Source: Onthophagus taurus
Taxonomy: Eukaryota > Arthropoda > Insecta > Coleoptera > Scarabaeidae
Direction of reading: 5' to 3'
Assembly: GCF_036711975.1 (NCBI RefSeq)
Contig: NC_091966.1
Location: forward strand, 27,039,501-27,103,500
DNA: 64,000 nt
This document shows positions 43,022 to 52,419 of the stretch, in pieces (within the stretch, counting starts at the first letter, position 1; each line of letters opens with the position of its first letter). Under the pieces are notes generated by a model. The model ran no database searches. It was not told where the DNA came from and was given only the letters and a program-made list of their open reading frames with translations. Made by a program: the position numbers and the translations under genes.

Positions 43022-44761
43022 ATATACAGGGTGATTCATAAGTAATGGGCCAAATTGTAAATGTACGTTCAGGAGGCCAAAATAATAATATTTTCATTAA
43101 CAATAATGGGTCTTAGTCTGCTCCTTACTGAGATACAGGATGTTAAAGCGAAAAAAATAAAATAGATTTTTGTTAATAGATCAGCTACTTTTCTACATAA
43201 TGACTCATAGTTGACTTATAGTTTTTGTAAGGGTAAACAATAATGTGTGAGAGGATTTGAGTTAACTCGTAGATGTCGCCACATGCGCCATATGAATTAG
43301 ATGAAATCAGCTACAAATTTTTTATCGCTCATTATTTTACAACATACTTGTTTAATTTGGATAGCCCCATCATTTCTGTAGAAAAAAGCTATACTTCTTT
43401 GATCTTGAAAATATTAACGATTTTCGAGATATTTGAATTTTACTAATTCACTACAGTACATTTCACGGTGGTCGACGTAGCATTAATCTGTTAAGACACA
43501 AGCATGGCATGGAATGTTGACATTTACCTAACCGTAATTGATAATTGATAACAATATTAAACTGAAACCATAAAAAAATTACGTAATAAAACAATTTATT
43601 GTACGCCAGTTAATAAAACGAAATACAACATTAGAACAGACTTGAACTAAGACCACTTACGACAACTGTCCACTGAAATTCACTACCACGTCCAATCCAA
43701 CGGTGAGGGAATGTTTCATTCAGATGTTCGCGCACAGCACGTGAAAAATGTGGAGGAGCACCGTCTTGCATGAACCACATATTTCTTCTTAGTCGCATAT
43801 GCGGCAGGTAAAGTAAAACAAATGAATTAAATGCACACTTAACTGGACAGTAGCACAAAGTGTCATTTTACTGCCGCAAATGGATAGCATAAAGTATTGT
43901 TTTGCTGCCGGTGGGCGATAAAGAATGTTATTTAGGAATGTTGGATTATTATTCAATTTTCCTTTTAGCCACTGACAAAATTGAACTCTGATTCGATAAT
44001 CTGTTGGAAGTAAATTTTGCACAGGTATAAAATGATAGGGATATAAATTTTCCTTGTGTAAAATTCTAGTCACGGATGGTTGGCTTATTCCAGTTGCTGC
44101 AGACAATCGACGAGTGCTTATTTCAGAATTTTGCGCAATTCTTACCAAAATTTCATCTTCTTGCTGCGGAGTGATAATCTTAGGACGTCCTGTATGATAT
44201 TTTGGACGAAATGAACCTGTTTCACCCAATCGATTATAAATATTTTGAAATATCTTCCGGTTTGGCTGCCTTCTGTAAGGGTACATTTCACGATATTTTC
44301 TGGATGCTGCTTGCCCAGAAAAACGTTCTTGTGCGTAAACGCATAACATGTCTCTCATTTCTTCGTTTGAAAAGTGATTATGTCTCGGCATTTTGATTTA
44401 TGTTAGGACAAGAATGAATCAGTTTACTTAACAATAAAATGTTTTAAACTATTCATTAAACGTAAAAGCTCATTGACGTTTCATAATTCATATGGCGCAT
44501 GTGGCGACATCTACGAGTTAACTCAAATCCTCTCACACATTATTGTTTACCCTTACAAAAACTATAAGTCAACTATGAGTCATTATGTAGAAAAGTAGCT
44601 GATCTATTAACAAAAATCTATTTTATTTTTTTCGCTTTAACATCCTGTATCTCAGTAAGGAGCAGACTAAGACCCATTATTGTTAATGAAAATATTATTA
44701 TTTTGGCCTCCTGAACGTACATTTACAATTTGGCCCATTACTTATGAATCACCCTGTATAT
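43022..44761 (-). mobile_element. mariner-like transposon with perfect 278-bp inverted repeats
   Basis: The ends 43022-43299 and 44484-44761 are inverted and, as compared base by base, identical over 278 bp, starting ATATACAGGGTGATTCATAA. Such identity indicates recent mobility, although the internal gene is broken; it was probably mobilised in trans. From 43570 inward the element is part of the left arm of the large inverted duplication. The right arm (49623-50814) carries a copy lacking the outer repeat. Confidence 0.93.
43631..44391 (-). pseudogene. IS630/mariner transposase, internally deleted
   Basis: Frame 44391-43789 starts MPRHNHFSNEEMRDMLCVYA and has two helix-turn-helix units (KIFQNIYNRLGETGSF; STRRLSAATGISQPSVTRIL) and then YHFIPVQNLLPTDYRIRVQF. 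The first catalytic Asp region (normally VLFSDEATF) is missing. Frame 43858-43631 resumes with NMWFMQDGAPPHFSR (second Asp) and HRWIGRG but stops before the third Asp. The gene therefore lacks two of three catalytic residues. Confidence 0.9.
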
Positions 44762-44869
44762 ACTTTTGTTTACGTCACATTTTTGACAACTATAATTAAG
44801 TCAAAAATAGTTAATAAATAATTAAAAATTGTTGATAAATCGTGCAATTGTCGTGTATTAATCTCCCTA

Positions 44870-45108
44870 AAATACGCTCGAGCTTGATTTTAAATCAGGA
44901 TAATTTTATTTTTAATTCACTCAAGTTTTGTTACCCTTTGGAAATAACTCTCAATCAAAATCAGAAGATAAAATCGCTCCAGCTAAAGCTGTCGCGATTT
45001 TATCATGCTTTTGATTTCGAGTTATTTCCATGGTAACAAAACTTTCATGTAAAAATAAAATTATCCGATTAAAAGTCAAGCTCTTGTGTATTTACCCCCG
45101 AATAAAAC
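44870..45108. mobile_element. palindromic MITE, about 240 bp
   Basis: The sequence folds on itself. GATAATTTTATTTTTAATTC and GATAAAATCGCTCCAGC on the left pair imperfectly with GATTTTATCATGC and GTAAAAATAAAATTATCCG on the right, around a centre near 44985. It has no coding capacity. The mirror copy is at 49276-49514 and a partial copy at 32328-32488. Confidence 0.8.
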
Positions 45109-45359
45109 ATCCCTGTGTGACGATATGAGTTGCATGTGGGGTTTTTGACAGGAAAAAATCAACCGAAATTCAAAACGTCAATTTTGATTTTATTGATTGC
45201 AAATTGGTTTTTATAGATTTTTTTAAATATTTTAAAACTATGTTATCTGCACACGAATGTATAAAACGTTCTTATTAACCTTTTCTTATAAACATGCACA
45301 TTTGGTCATTAAATATTCCTGTTAGTTGCGGTCCTCCGTCCTTTCTGTGCGGGAAATAG

Positions 45360-45470
45360 GTATCTAGATGCTATGAGTACAAAAAATTTATTTTAACGGT
45401 ACCAGTTTCGGGAAAAACTCAGTTTCCCATCATCAGCCGAAGTGACATTTTTGCATTATAAATGGATGCA
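45360..45470. repeat. Penelope-like terminal patch
   Basis: ACGGTACCAGTTTCGGGAAA followed by CCCATCATCAGCCGAAG matches the general pattern of the terminal sequences of Penelope-like elements (a CATCAGC...CGAAAC motif). No coding part of such an element is attached here. The mirror copy is at about 48914-49024. Confidence 0.35.
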
Positions 45471-45628
45471 AGCTGAATGGGGCAATGTTTTAGCAAGAGA
45501 AATTAAGAGTTTGGCGATCACTTGAGGATTAAAGCTTCAACAACGTTTGGGACAACGTTCCAACCAAGTGTAAAGCACTAAAATTTTGAGTTCTTAATCA
45601 AAAATGATCAATTATTAATTTCAATCTA

Positions 45629-46640
45629 CATTACATTACATTATACATTACATAGAATACATATCGGGTAGGCGGAGCAACCAACCTTGCACCGCGACCC
45701 TAAGGATCTATTGTACCCCGATAGATATCATTATCAAATTTCACCGTGCAGTCCAATGCTCTTAACGAACATTAATACCTTGCTCGGCGAAAGGTCATTC
45801 AGATCTTTTGAGGAGATAAACTGCGACCCAAAAATCGAGAATCTGATACGGTTAACGGCAGGGCAGTGGCATAAAACATGCTCAACCGTCTCTGCTTCCT
45901 CCGCACATAGTCGGCATTCAACATCGTCGGCTAAACCCAACAAGTTGAGGTGTGCTTTTAATCGGCAGTGCCCAGTAAAAACACCCATTAGAACTTTTAT
46001 GCTACTACGGGCAAGTCCTAAAATATTCCCGGGTTTGACAGTGGCGATGTTAATAAACACCTTAGCATGTCTCATTCCAGGAGAACTGGTCCACAGTAGG
46101 CGAAGTCTCTCTTCAGTCCAATCCTATATTTGGCCATCGCAAATGATACACCAACTGCTGGTTCCGGCCCCACAAACGCTTCAGCGCTGCCATCTCGTGC
46201 TAGCTTATCTGCCGCTTCATTGCCAGCAACCCCAGAGTGACCCGGGACCCAGATCAGAGAGACTCTGTTATCACAACTCAGTGTGTTTAATGTTCTCTTA
46301 CAATCATTAACCAGAGCCGACACCGTTTTCACGGCTTGCAGCGCCTGGAGAGCGGCTTGACTGTCAGAAAATTCGTACTGTCATGTTTTTCACCCCTCTT
46401 TCAAGAAGGATTTTAGCACCCATGTCAATAGCAAATACTTCCGCCTGGAATACAGTACAGTACGTACCCAGGCTGTAGGCTTGCTTAATACGAGGTGTCT
46501 GGCAGTATACTAATGCTCCTACCCCTTCAGGCGTTTTTGATCCATCTGTATACAAGCAAATGTCTGCCCGAACCAGAGAATTTTAATGCTCGATACCAGA
46601 TTGTACTGCCTGAGCGGCAGTCCTGGATCGAAAATGAAAA
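45629..46640 (-). mobile_element. I/R1-like non-LTR 3' fragment: RNase H and zinc finger (left-arm copy)
   Basis: On the minus strand, 46555-46364 begins the RNase H domain (MYTDGSKTPEGVGALVY, AEVFAIDMG). A one-base slip follows, then DSQAALQALQAVKT, VSLIWVPGHSGVAGNEAADK (46332-46072) and, after another slip, 46075-45734. The last frame has a CRLCAEEAETVEHVLCHC zinc finger typical of the I superfamily C-terminus. The 3' end carries a short (ATGTA)n-type tail, ATTACATTACATTATACATT on the plus strand near 45635-45652. The catalytic D-E-D residues remain, but two slips break the gene. Confidence 0.9.
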
Positions 46641-46982
46641 TTCTCTATGGAGGTCACTATTCAAGGTAAATCTAGGATATTTCTTAGAACCTTATTGATT
46701 AAAGCAATTAGTAGCTTCTTATAGAACATAAACGTATTATGTAGAGACATCATGTTTGTTTTTTAATATAAAGACAATAATGTGTCGGTCAATAAGATCG
46801 TGATGTTCATCATCTTCAAACTTTAAACATCTTCCAAGTATGGGAACATATGTTTATCTAAAGAAGCATTGATTTAGTATGTTAGTTTAAAGATAGCGTT
46901 ACATGTTACATGGGACTGCTTCAAGACTTACTAGATAAACACCTTATTAGGCAATGTTCTAGTCTCAAATTTGGTATCTAGG

Positions 46983-47385
46983 TTATTTGGTAGTTGATAT
47001 AGACCCAGCTTTAGATGTAGATAGTAAAAATCCCCAGTTGGTGTGTTTTGCATTAAATTTCCGCCAACCATGAATTGTTACCTGACTACCTTGATTTGAC
47101 GTAATTTTTGTATTTTCGATTATAGATGTAGCTTGAATCTGATCAGTCTTATATTCTAGTCCTTGATAATGCAAGATCATTTTTTCAATTATGACAATAT
47201 TACCTCCTTTGACTGCAGTTTTAGGGTGTATGGCATGATATTCTTTATAGCCTTTAAATTTGATATATAATTGAGTGGTAAAATTATGGAAAGATTGATA
47301 AGATGTATAGGAGTGCTTGCAGATCTTGTTCATCTTGCAAAAGTCCGTTAGCATTCCATAACATCATTCTAATATTTATAGCAAT
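46983..47385 (-). pseudogene. Jockey-type ORF2 N-terminus (endonuclease) fragment
   Basis: The minus strand begins INIRMMLWNANGLLQ, the classical start of Jockey ORF2 (RIxxWNANG). It shifts frame and continues in 47354-46983 with SFHNFTTQLYIKFKGYKEYHA, VKGGNIVIIEKMILHYQG and KTDQIQATSI, the APE-endonuclease core. The frame is lost before the catalytic DH box. Its ORF1 partner lies on the far side of the inserted right arm (50971-51180). Confidence 0.75.
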
Positions 47386-47515
47386 GTCATGAAGGTTTTT
47401 GAACTTGTTTTTTCTTCATTTTCTTGGGAACTGTATTTTTTTCGTTCCTATTATTTGAATTTCTAGATACTACTAGACTGTATTAAGCTTTTGGTTGCTC
47501 ACCAAAAGCTTAATA
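47386..47515 (+). repeat. 130-bp direct repeat, copy 1
   Basis: Identical to 50842-50971. It starts GTCATGAAGGTTTTTGAACT and ends CACCAAAAGCTTAATA. Together the two copies bracket the right arm of the inverted duplication, like a long target duplication. In minus-strand reading it is the junction of Jockey ORF1 and ORF2. Confidence 0.95.
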
Positions 47516-47525
47516 CAGTCTAGTA
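47471..47525. repeat. perfect hairpin, 25-bp arms and 5-nt loop
   Basis: Arms 47471-47495 and 47501-47525 are exact inverted copies around the loop TGCTC. In the second 130-bp repeat, the same hairpin has only 15-bp arms (50937-50951/50957-50971). The extra 10 bp here (47516-47525) are therefore junction-specific and look copied from the opposite arm. Confidence 0.95.
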
Positions 47526-47743
47526 TGTTCCCATATGTTCCCATACTTGGAAGATGTTTAAAGTTTGAAGATGATGAACATCACGATCTTATTGACCGAC
47601 ACATTATTGTCTTTATATTAAAAAACAAACATGATGTCTCTACATAATACGTTTATGTTCTATAAGAAGCTACTAATTGCTTTAATCAATAAGGTTCTAA
47701 GAAATATCCTAGATTTACCTTGAATAGTGACCTCCATAGAGAA

Positions 47744-48755
47744 TTTTCATTTTCGATCCAGGACTGCCGCTCAGGCAGTACAATCTGGTATCGAGCATTA
47801 AAATTCTCTGGTTCGGGCAGACATTTGCTTGTATACAGATGGATCAAAAACGCCTGAAGGGGTAGGAGCATTAGTATACTGCCAGACACCTCGTATTAAG
47901 CAAGCCTACAGCCTGGGTACGTACTGTACTGTATTCCAGGCGGAAGTATTTGCTATTGACATGGGTGCTAAAATCCTTCTTGAAAGAGGGGTGAAAAACA
48001 TGACAGTACGAATTTTCTGACAGTCAAGCCGCTCTCCAGGCGCTGCAAGCCGTGAAAACGGTGTCGGCTCTGGTTAATGATTGTAAGAGAACATTAAACA
48101 CACTGAGTTGTGATAACAGAGTCTCTCTGATCTGGGTCCCGGGTCACTCTGGGGTTGCTGGCAATGAAGCGGCAGATAAGCTAGCACGAGATGGCAGCGC
48201 TGAAGCGTTTGTGGGGCCGGAACCAGCAGTTGGTGTATCATTTGCGATGGCCAAATATAGGATTGGACTGAAGAGAGACTTCGCCTACTGTGGACCAGTT
48301 CTCCTGGAATGAGACATGCTAAGGTGTTTATTAACATCGCCACTGTCAAACCCGGGAATATTTTAGGACTTGCCCGTAGTAGCATAAAAGTTCTAATGGG
48401 TGTTTTTACTGGGCACTGCCGATTAAAAGCACACCTCAACTTGTTGGGTTTAGCCGACGATGTTGAATGCCGACTATGTGCGGAGGAAGCAGAGACGGTT
48501 GAGCATGTTTTATGCCACTGCCCTGCCGTTAACCGTATCAGATTCTCGATTTTTGGGTCGCAGTTTATCTCCTCAAAAGATCTGAATGACCTTTCGCCGA
48601 GCAAGGTATTAATGTTCGTTAAGAGCATTGGACTGCACGGTGAAATTTGATAATGATATCTATCGGGGTACAATAGATCCTTAGGGTCGCGGTGCAAGGT
48701 TGGTTGCTCCGCCTACCCGATATGTATTCTATGTAATGTATAATGTAATGTAATG
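47744..48755 (+). mobile_element. I/R1-like 3' fragment: RNase H and zinc finger (right-arm copy)
   Basis: Mirror image of 45629-46640, with identical translations at 47829-48020, 48052-48312 and 48309-48650. It contains the YTDGSKT, AEVFAI, DSQAA and WVPGHSGVAGNEAADK motifs and the C-terminal CRLC...H...C finger. The tail of TGTAATG words near 48732-48755 is the usual simple-repeat end of such elements. Confidence 0.9.
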
Positions 48756-49275
48756 TAGATTGAAATTAATAATTGATCATTTTTGATTAAGAACTCAAAA
48801 TTTTAGTGCTTTACACTTGGTTGGAACGTTGTCCCAAACGTTGTTGAAGCTTTAATCCTCAAGTGATCGCCAAACTCTTAATTTCTCTTGCTAAAACATT
48901 GCCCCATTCAGCTTGCATCCATTTATAATGCAAAAATGTCACTTCGGCTGATGATGGGAAACTGAGTTTTTCCCGAAACTGGTACCGTTAAAATAAATTT
49001 TTTGTACTCATAGCATCTAGATACCTATTTCCCGCACAGAAAGGACGGAGGACCGCAACTAACAGGAATATTTAATGACCAAATGTGCATGTTTATAAGA
49101 AAAGGTTAATAAGAACGTTTTATACATTCGTGTGCAGATAACATAGTTTTAAAATATTTAAAAAAATCTATAAAAACCAATTTGCAATCAATAAAATCAA
49201 AATTGACGTTTTGAATTTCGGTTGATTTTTTCCTGTCAAAAACCCCACATGCAACTCATATCGTCACACAGGGAT

Positions 49276-49514
49276 GTTTTATTCGGGGGTAAATACACAA
49301 GAGCTTGACTTTTAATCGGATAATTTTATTTTTACATGAAAGTTTTGTTACCATGGAAATAACTCGAAATCAAAAGCATGATAAAATCGCGACAGCTTTA
49401 GCTGGAGCGATTTTATCTTCTGATTTTGATTGAGAGTTATTTCCAAAGGGTAACAAAACTTGAGTGAATTAAAAATAAAATTATCCTGATTTAAAATCAA
49501 GCTCGAGCGTATTT
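49276..49514. mobile_element. palindromic MITE, right-arm copy
   Basis: Mirror copy of 44870-45108. It begins GGGGGTAAATACACAAGAGC near 49285 and is nearly self-complementary around 49399. Confidence 0.8.
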
Positions 49515-49622
49515 TAGGGAGATTAATACACGACAATTGCACGATTTATCAACAATTTTTAATTATTTATTAACTATTTTTGACTTAATTATAGTTGTCA
49601 AAAATGTGACGTAAACAAAAGT

Positions 49623-50814
49623 ATATACAGGGTGATTCATAAGTAATGGGCCAAATTGTAAATGTACGTTCAGGAGGCCAAAATAATAATATTTTCATTA
49701 ACAATAATGGGTCTTAGTCTGCTCCTTACTGAGATACAGGATGTTAAAGCGAAAAAAATAAAATAGATTTTTGTTAATAGATCAGCTACTTTTCTACATA
49801 ATGACTCATAGTTGACTTATAGTTTTTGTAAGGGTAAACAATAATGTGTGAGAGGATTTGAGTTAACTCGTAGATGTCGCCACATGCGCCATATGAATTA
49901 TGAAACGTCAATGAGCTTTTACGTTTAATGAATAGTTTAAAACATTTTATTGTTAAGTAAACTGATTCATTCTTGTCCTAACATAAATCAAAATGCCGAG
50001 ACATAATCACTTTTCAAACGAAGAAATGAGAGACATGTTATGCGTTTACGCACAAGAACGTTTTTCTGGGCAAGCAGCATCCAGAAAATATCGTGAAATG
50101 TACCCTTACAGAAGGCAGCCAAACCGGAAGATATTTCAAAATATTTATAATCGATTGGGTGAAACAGGTTCATTTCGTCCAAAATATCATACAGGACGTC
50201 CTAAGATTATCACTCCGCAGCAAGAAGATGAAATTTTGGTAAGAATTGCGCAAAATTCTGAAATAAGCACTCGTCGATTGTCTGCAGCAACTGGAATAAG
50301 CCAACCATCCGTGACTAGAATTTTACACAAGGAAAATTTATATCCCTATCATTTTATACCTGTGCAAAATTTACTTCCAACAGATTATCGAATCAGAGTT
50401 CAATTTTGTCAGTGGCTAAAAGGAAAATTGAATAATAATCCAACATTCCTAAATAACATTCTTTATCGCCCACCGGCAGCAAAACAATACTTTATGCTAT
50501 CCATTTGCGGCAGTAAAATGACACTTTGTGCTACTGTCCAGTTAAGTGTGCATTTAATTCATTTGTTTTACTTTACCTGCCGCATATGCGACTAAGAAGA
50601 AATATGTGGTTCATGCAAGACGGTGCTCCTCCACATTTTTCACGTGCTGTGCGCGAACATCTGAATGAAACATTCCCTCACCGTTGGATTGGACGTGGTA
50701 GTGAATTTCAGTGGACAGTTGTCGTAAGTGGTCTTAGTTCAAGTCTGTTCTAATGTTGTATTTCGTTTTATTAACTGGCGTACAATAAATTGTTTTATTA
50801 CGTAATTTTTTTAT
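49623..50814 (+). mobile_element. mariner-like transposon, truncated copy in the right arm
   Basis: One 278-bp end (49623-49900) and the broken transposase frames (49993-50595, 50526-50753) are present, identical to the left-arm element. The far inverted repeat is absent because the duplicated interval ends inside the element. It cannot move. Confidence 0.93.
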
Positions 50815-50841
50815 ATATATATAAATACGTAAGTTTTTATG

Positions 50842-50971
50842 GTCATGAAGGTTTTTGAACTTGTTTTTTCTTCATTTTCTTGGGAACTGTATTTTTTTCG
50901 TTCCTATTATTTGAATTTCTAGATACTACTAGACTGTATTAAGCTTTTGGTTGCTCACCAAAAGCTTAATA
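50842..50971 (+). repeat. 130-bp direct repeat, copy 2
   Basis: Identical to 47386-47515. It is preceded by 27 bp of filler (50815-50841, ATATATAAATACGTAAGTTT...) of unknown origin, and continues into Jockey ORF1 sequence at 50972. Confidence 0.95.
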
Positions 50972-51180
50972 GCATTCATCGTTCATTTCGTTGGAAATAT
51001 GCACTCCTTTGCAAGACATAATCTCATTTGCTGTAGTTCTTTAGCTACAACACATCCATGGGAATTGGTTTGATTATTTTTAGTGCAGTTCACATATTTT
51101 GTCAGCAAATCTTTCTGACGTACTTTACACTTCAGGGCGTCTTCCCTATCATTTGCATCATAATAATTTTATTTGGAATT
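50971..51180 (-). pseudogene. Jockey-type ORF1 (gag-like) C-terminal fragment
   Basis: The minus strand reads ALKCKVRQKDLLTKYVNCTK and then NSHGCVVAKELQQMRL, a decayed version of the VNCGGNHPANYKGCVVYKEL segment at the end of Jockey ORF1. With the ORF2 start at 47385-46983 and the 130-bp block between, this was one Jockey element before the right arm was inserted. Confidence 0.6.
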
Positions 51181-51440
51181 GGGTATATTTGAATTATATT
51201 TTTGTTTTATAGAGTTATTGTCTTTTGGTGTAACTTTACAGTTTTTTAATCCAAAATCATTCCATTAGGATTAACAAAATTATTTCAGTAAAATAATAAT
51301 CCAACTGCGACACATTCCCTATAATCTTCGATACTTTATTAATAAAGAATATGGAACACATTCTAATTTCTGTTTTGCAAAATACATCAGCAATTTATAA
51401 TATTCAGAATATATATGTATTTAATAAAAATAAAATGCTT
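51181..51440. other. short AT-rich interval
   Basis: No feature was recognised between the Jockey remnant and the SMIM30-like gene's promoter region. Confidence 0.4.
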
Positions 51441-51550
51441 GCCAAGTTTTAATGAAATGCAAATAACCCAATAGATGGCGCTTACGCGATGTCAAAGAGA
51501 CTACTAAACTGTTACAGAACTCGCTATCATAGATCCTCGTAACAATAAAC

Positions 51551-51664
51551 ATGGATTTTGGTGATAGCCTGGCATTAATATTGGGCTTATTGATAAGTAC
51601 AATTAGTATTTTAGCTTGTTTGGGGGCATATGCTCGAAAAAAAGCTATGGTCCAACAGATCTGA
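51551..51664 (+). CDS. SMIM30-like single-pass membrane microprotein, 37 aa
   Basis: The ORF reads MDFGDSLALILGLLISTISI, then LACLGAYARKKAMVQQI and stop. It has a short acidic N-terminus, one hydrophobic span (about residues 6-26) and a basic, positive-inside tail. The pattern GD-x-LAL-x-LG...ILACLGAYARK is very close to the C-terminal half of vertebrate SMIM30 (GDAIALLLG...ACLGVYARKR, from memory). The vertebrate protein has an additional N-terminal signal-like segment. Here an in-frame TAG (51530-51532) precedes the ATG, so either the protein is short or an upstream exon joins at that CATAG acceptor. AGATGGCGC-like sequence lies about 80 bp upstream. It is tail-to-tail with RPA1. Confidence 0.7.
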   Translation: MDFGDSLALILGLLISTISILACLGAYARKKAMVQQI

Positions 51665-52419
51665 ACGTTTCGAATCATCAAACATGTTTATCATGTTAGA
51701 TAACCTAACTTTTATATTATTAGTTTAGTTCGTTTTCTAATTGTACTTCCAAAGTGTTTATGCGTATTTTGTAATAATGAAAACGATGTTTTTATAAATA
51801 TATTGTATTTACTGAAAAATCAAACTTGTATTAATCACAAAAAAAATCTTATTTCCTAATAAGCCAATTAAACAAATAAATAAGAAATCCCATTTCAGTT
51901 TTAATTATTAAGCAAAAAATCAATATGAAAAGGTCTTAAAATATGTAATTACGATGAAATAAATTATAATATTGTATATTTTTTTAAATAGTGATAGTAA
52001 GAAAAAACCTTAGTACTCAAACATTAGATGTTCTGATTACACCAGAAAATACAGTGGTCTTTTTATGCTTAAAAAGAATAATGGAATTAAAAACTAGGGG
52101 TTTATAAAAATATACTATGCAAAATATAAAAGAATATAAGAAAAAAAAACTTATCAATAAGGGATGTGTAAGCCATCAAATTCTATTCATTTTTATTTTT
52201 AACTAGTGATGGTAACAAAAAAGGATTTTATACCCAAAAAATTTTTTGATTCAGAGTACAAAATGTTCATATCATTTTCTGTATAACAAATATTAGGAAA
52301 TATTTGTCCATAAAAAGATGTTATGTAAATCTATTATATTAACCAAACTACTTAATGTATATAGTAACCTAACATAAAAACAAAACATATAACTATTAAA
52401 ACATAACTTAAAAATATTT
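51665..52419. other. 3' flanks of the SMIM30-like gene and RPA1
   Basis: AT-rich and without motifs. It should contain the 3' UTRs of both convergent genes. Two loosely similar blocks near 51990-52080 and 52200-52290 (GTGATAGTAAGAAAAAACC... versus GTGATGGTAACAAAAAAGG...) suggest an old duplication. Confidence 0.4.

Larger units (their letters stand above)
43570..46852 (+). repeat. left arm of a 3283-bp inverted duplication
   Basis: Every position tested pairs with 94384 minus that position in the right arm (47532-50814), with no length difference over 3283 bp. All translated frames are identical between arms. This arm holds the inner part of the mariner, a palindromic MITE, a Penelope-like patch and an R1/I-type 3' fragment. 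Because the mariner is complete on this side, this arm is the likely source copy. Confidence 0.95.
46853..47531. other. spacer between the arms of the inverted duplication
   Basis: These 679 bp hold a Jockey endonuclease fragment on the minus strand (46983-47385), the first copy of a 130-bp direct repeat (47386-47515) and a 16-bp junction (47516-47531). The first 10 bp of the junction are the complement of nearby DNA. Confidence 0.9.
47532..50814 (-). repeat. right arm of the 3283-bp inverted duplication
   Basis: Inverted copy of 43570-46852 with the same length and, wherever compared, the same sequence. It lacks the outer 548 bp of the mariner, showing that the copied interval started inside that element. 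It interrupts a Jockey fragment and is flanked by the 130-bp direct repeats. Confidence 0.95.

Noticed and set aside
45687..48697. Two identical 207-residue frames as genes
   Set aside because: They are antisense to the RNase H/zinc-finger fragment in each arm; the retroelement reading has clear catalytic motifs.
47386..50971. Right arm as a transposon with a 130-bp target duplication
   Set aside because: The arm has no transposon termini, starts inside a mariner and ends in unrelated DNA, and its source is the neighbouring left arm; template switching or artefact explains it better.
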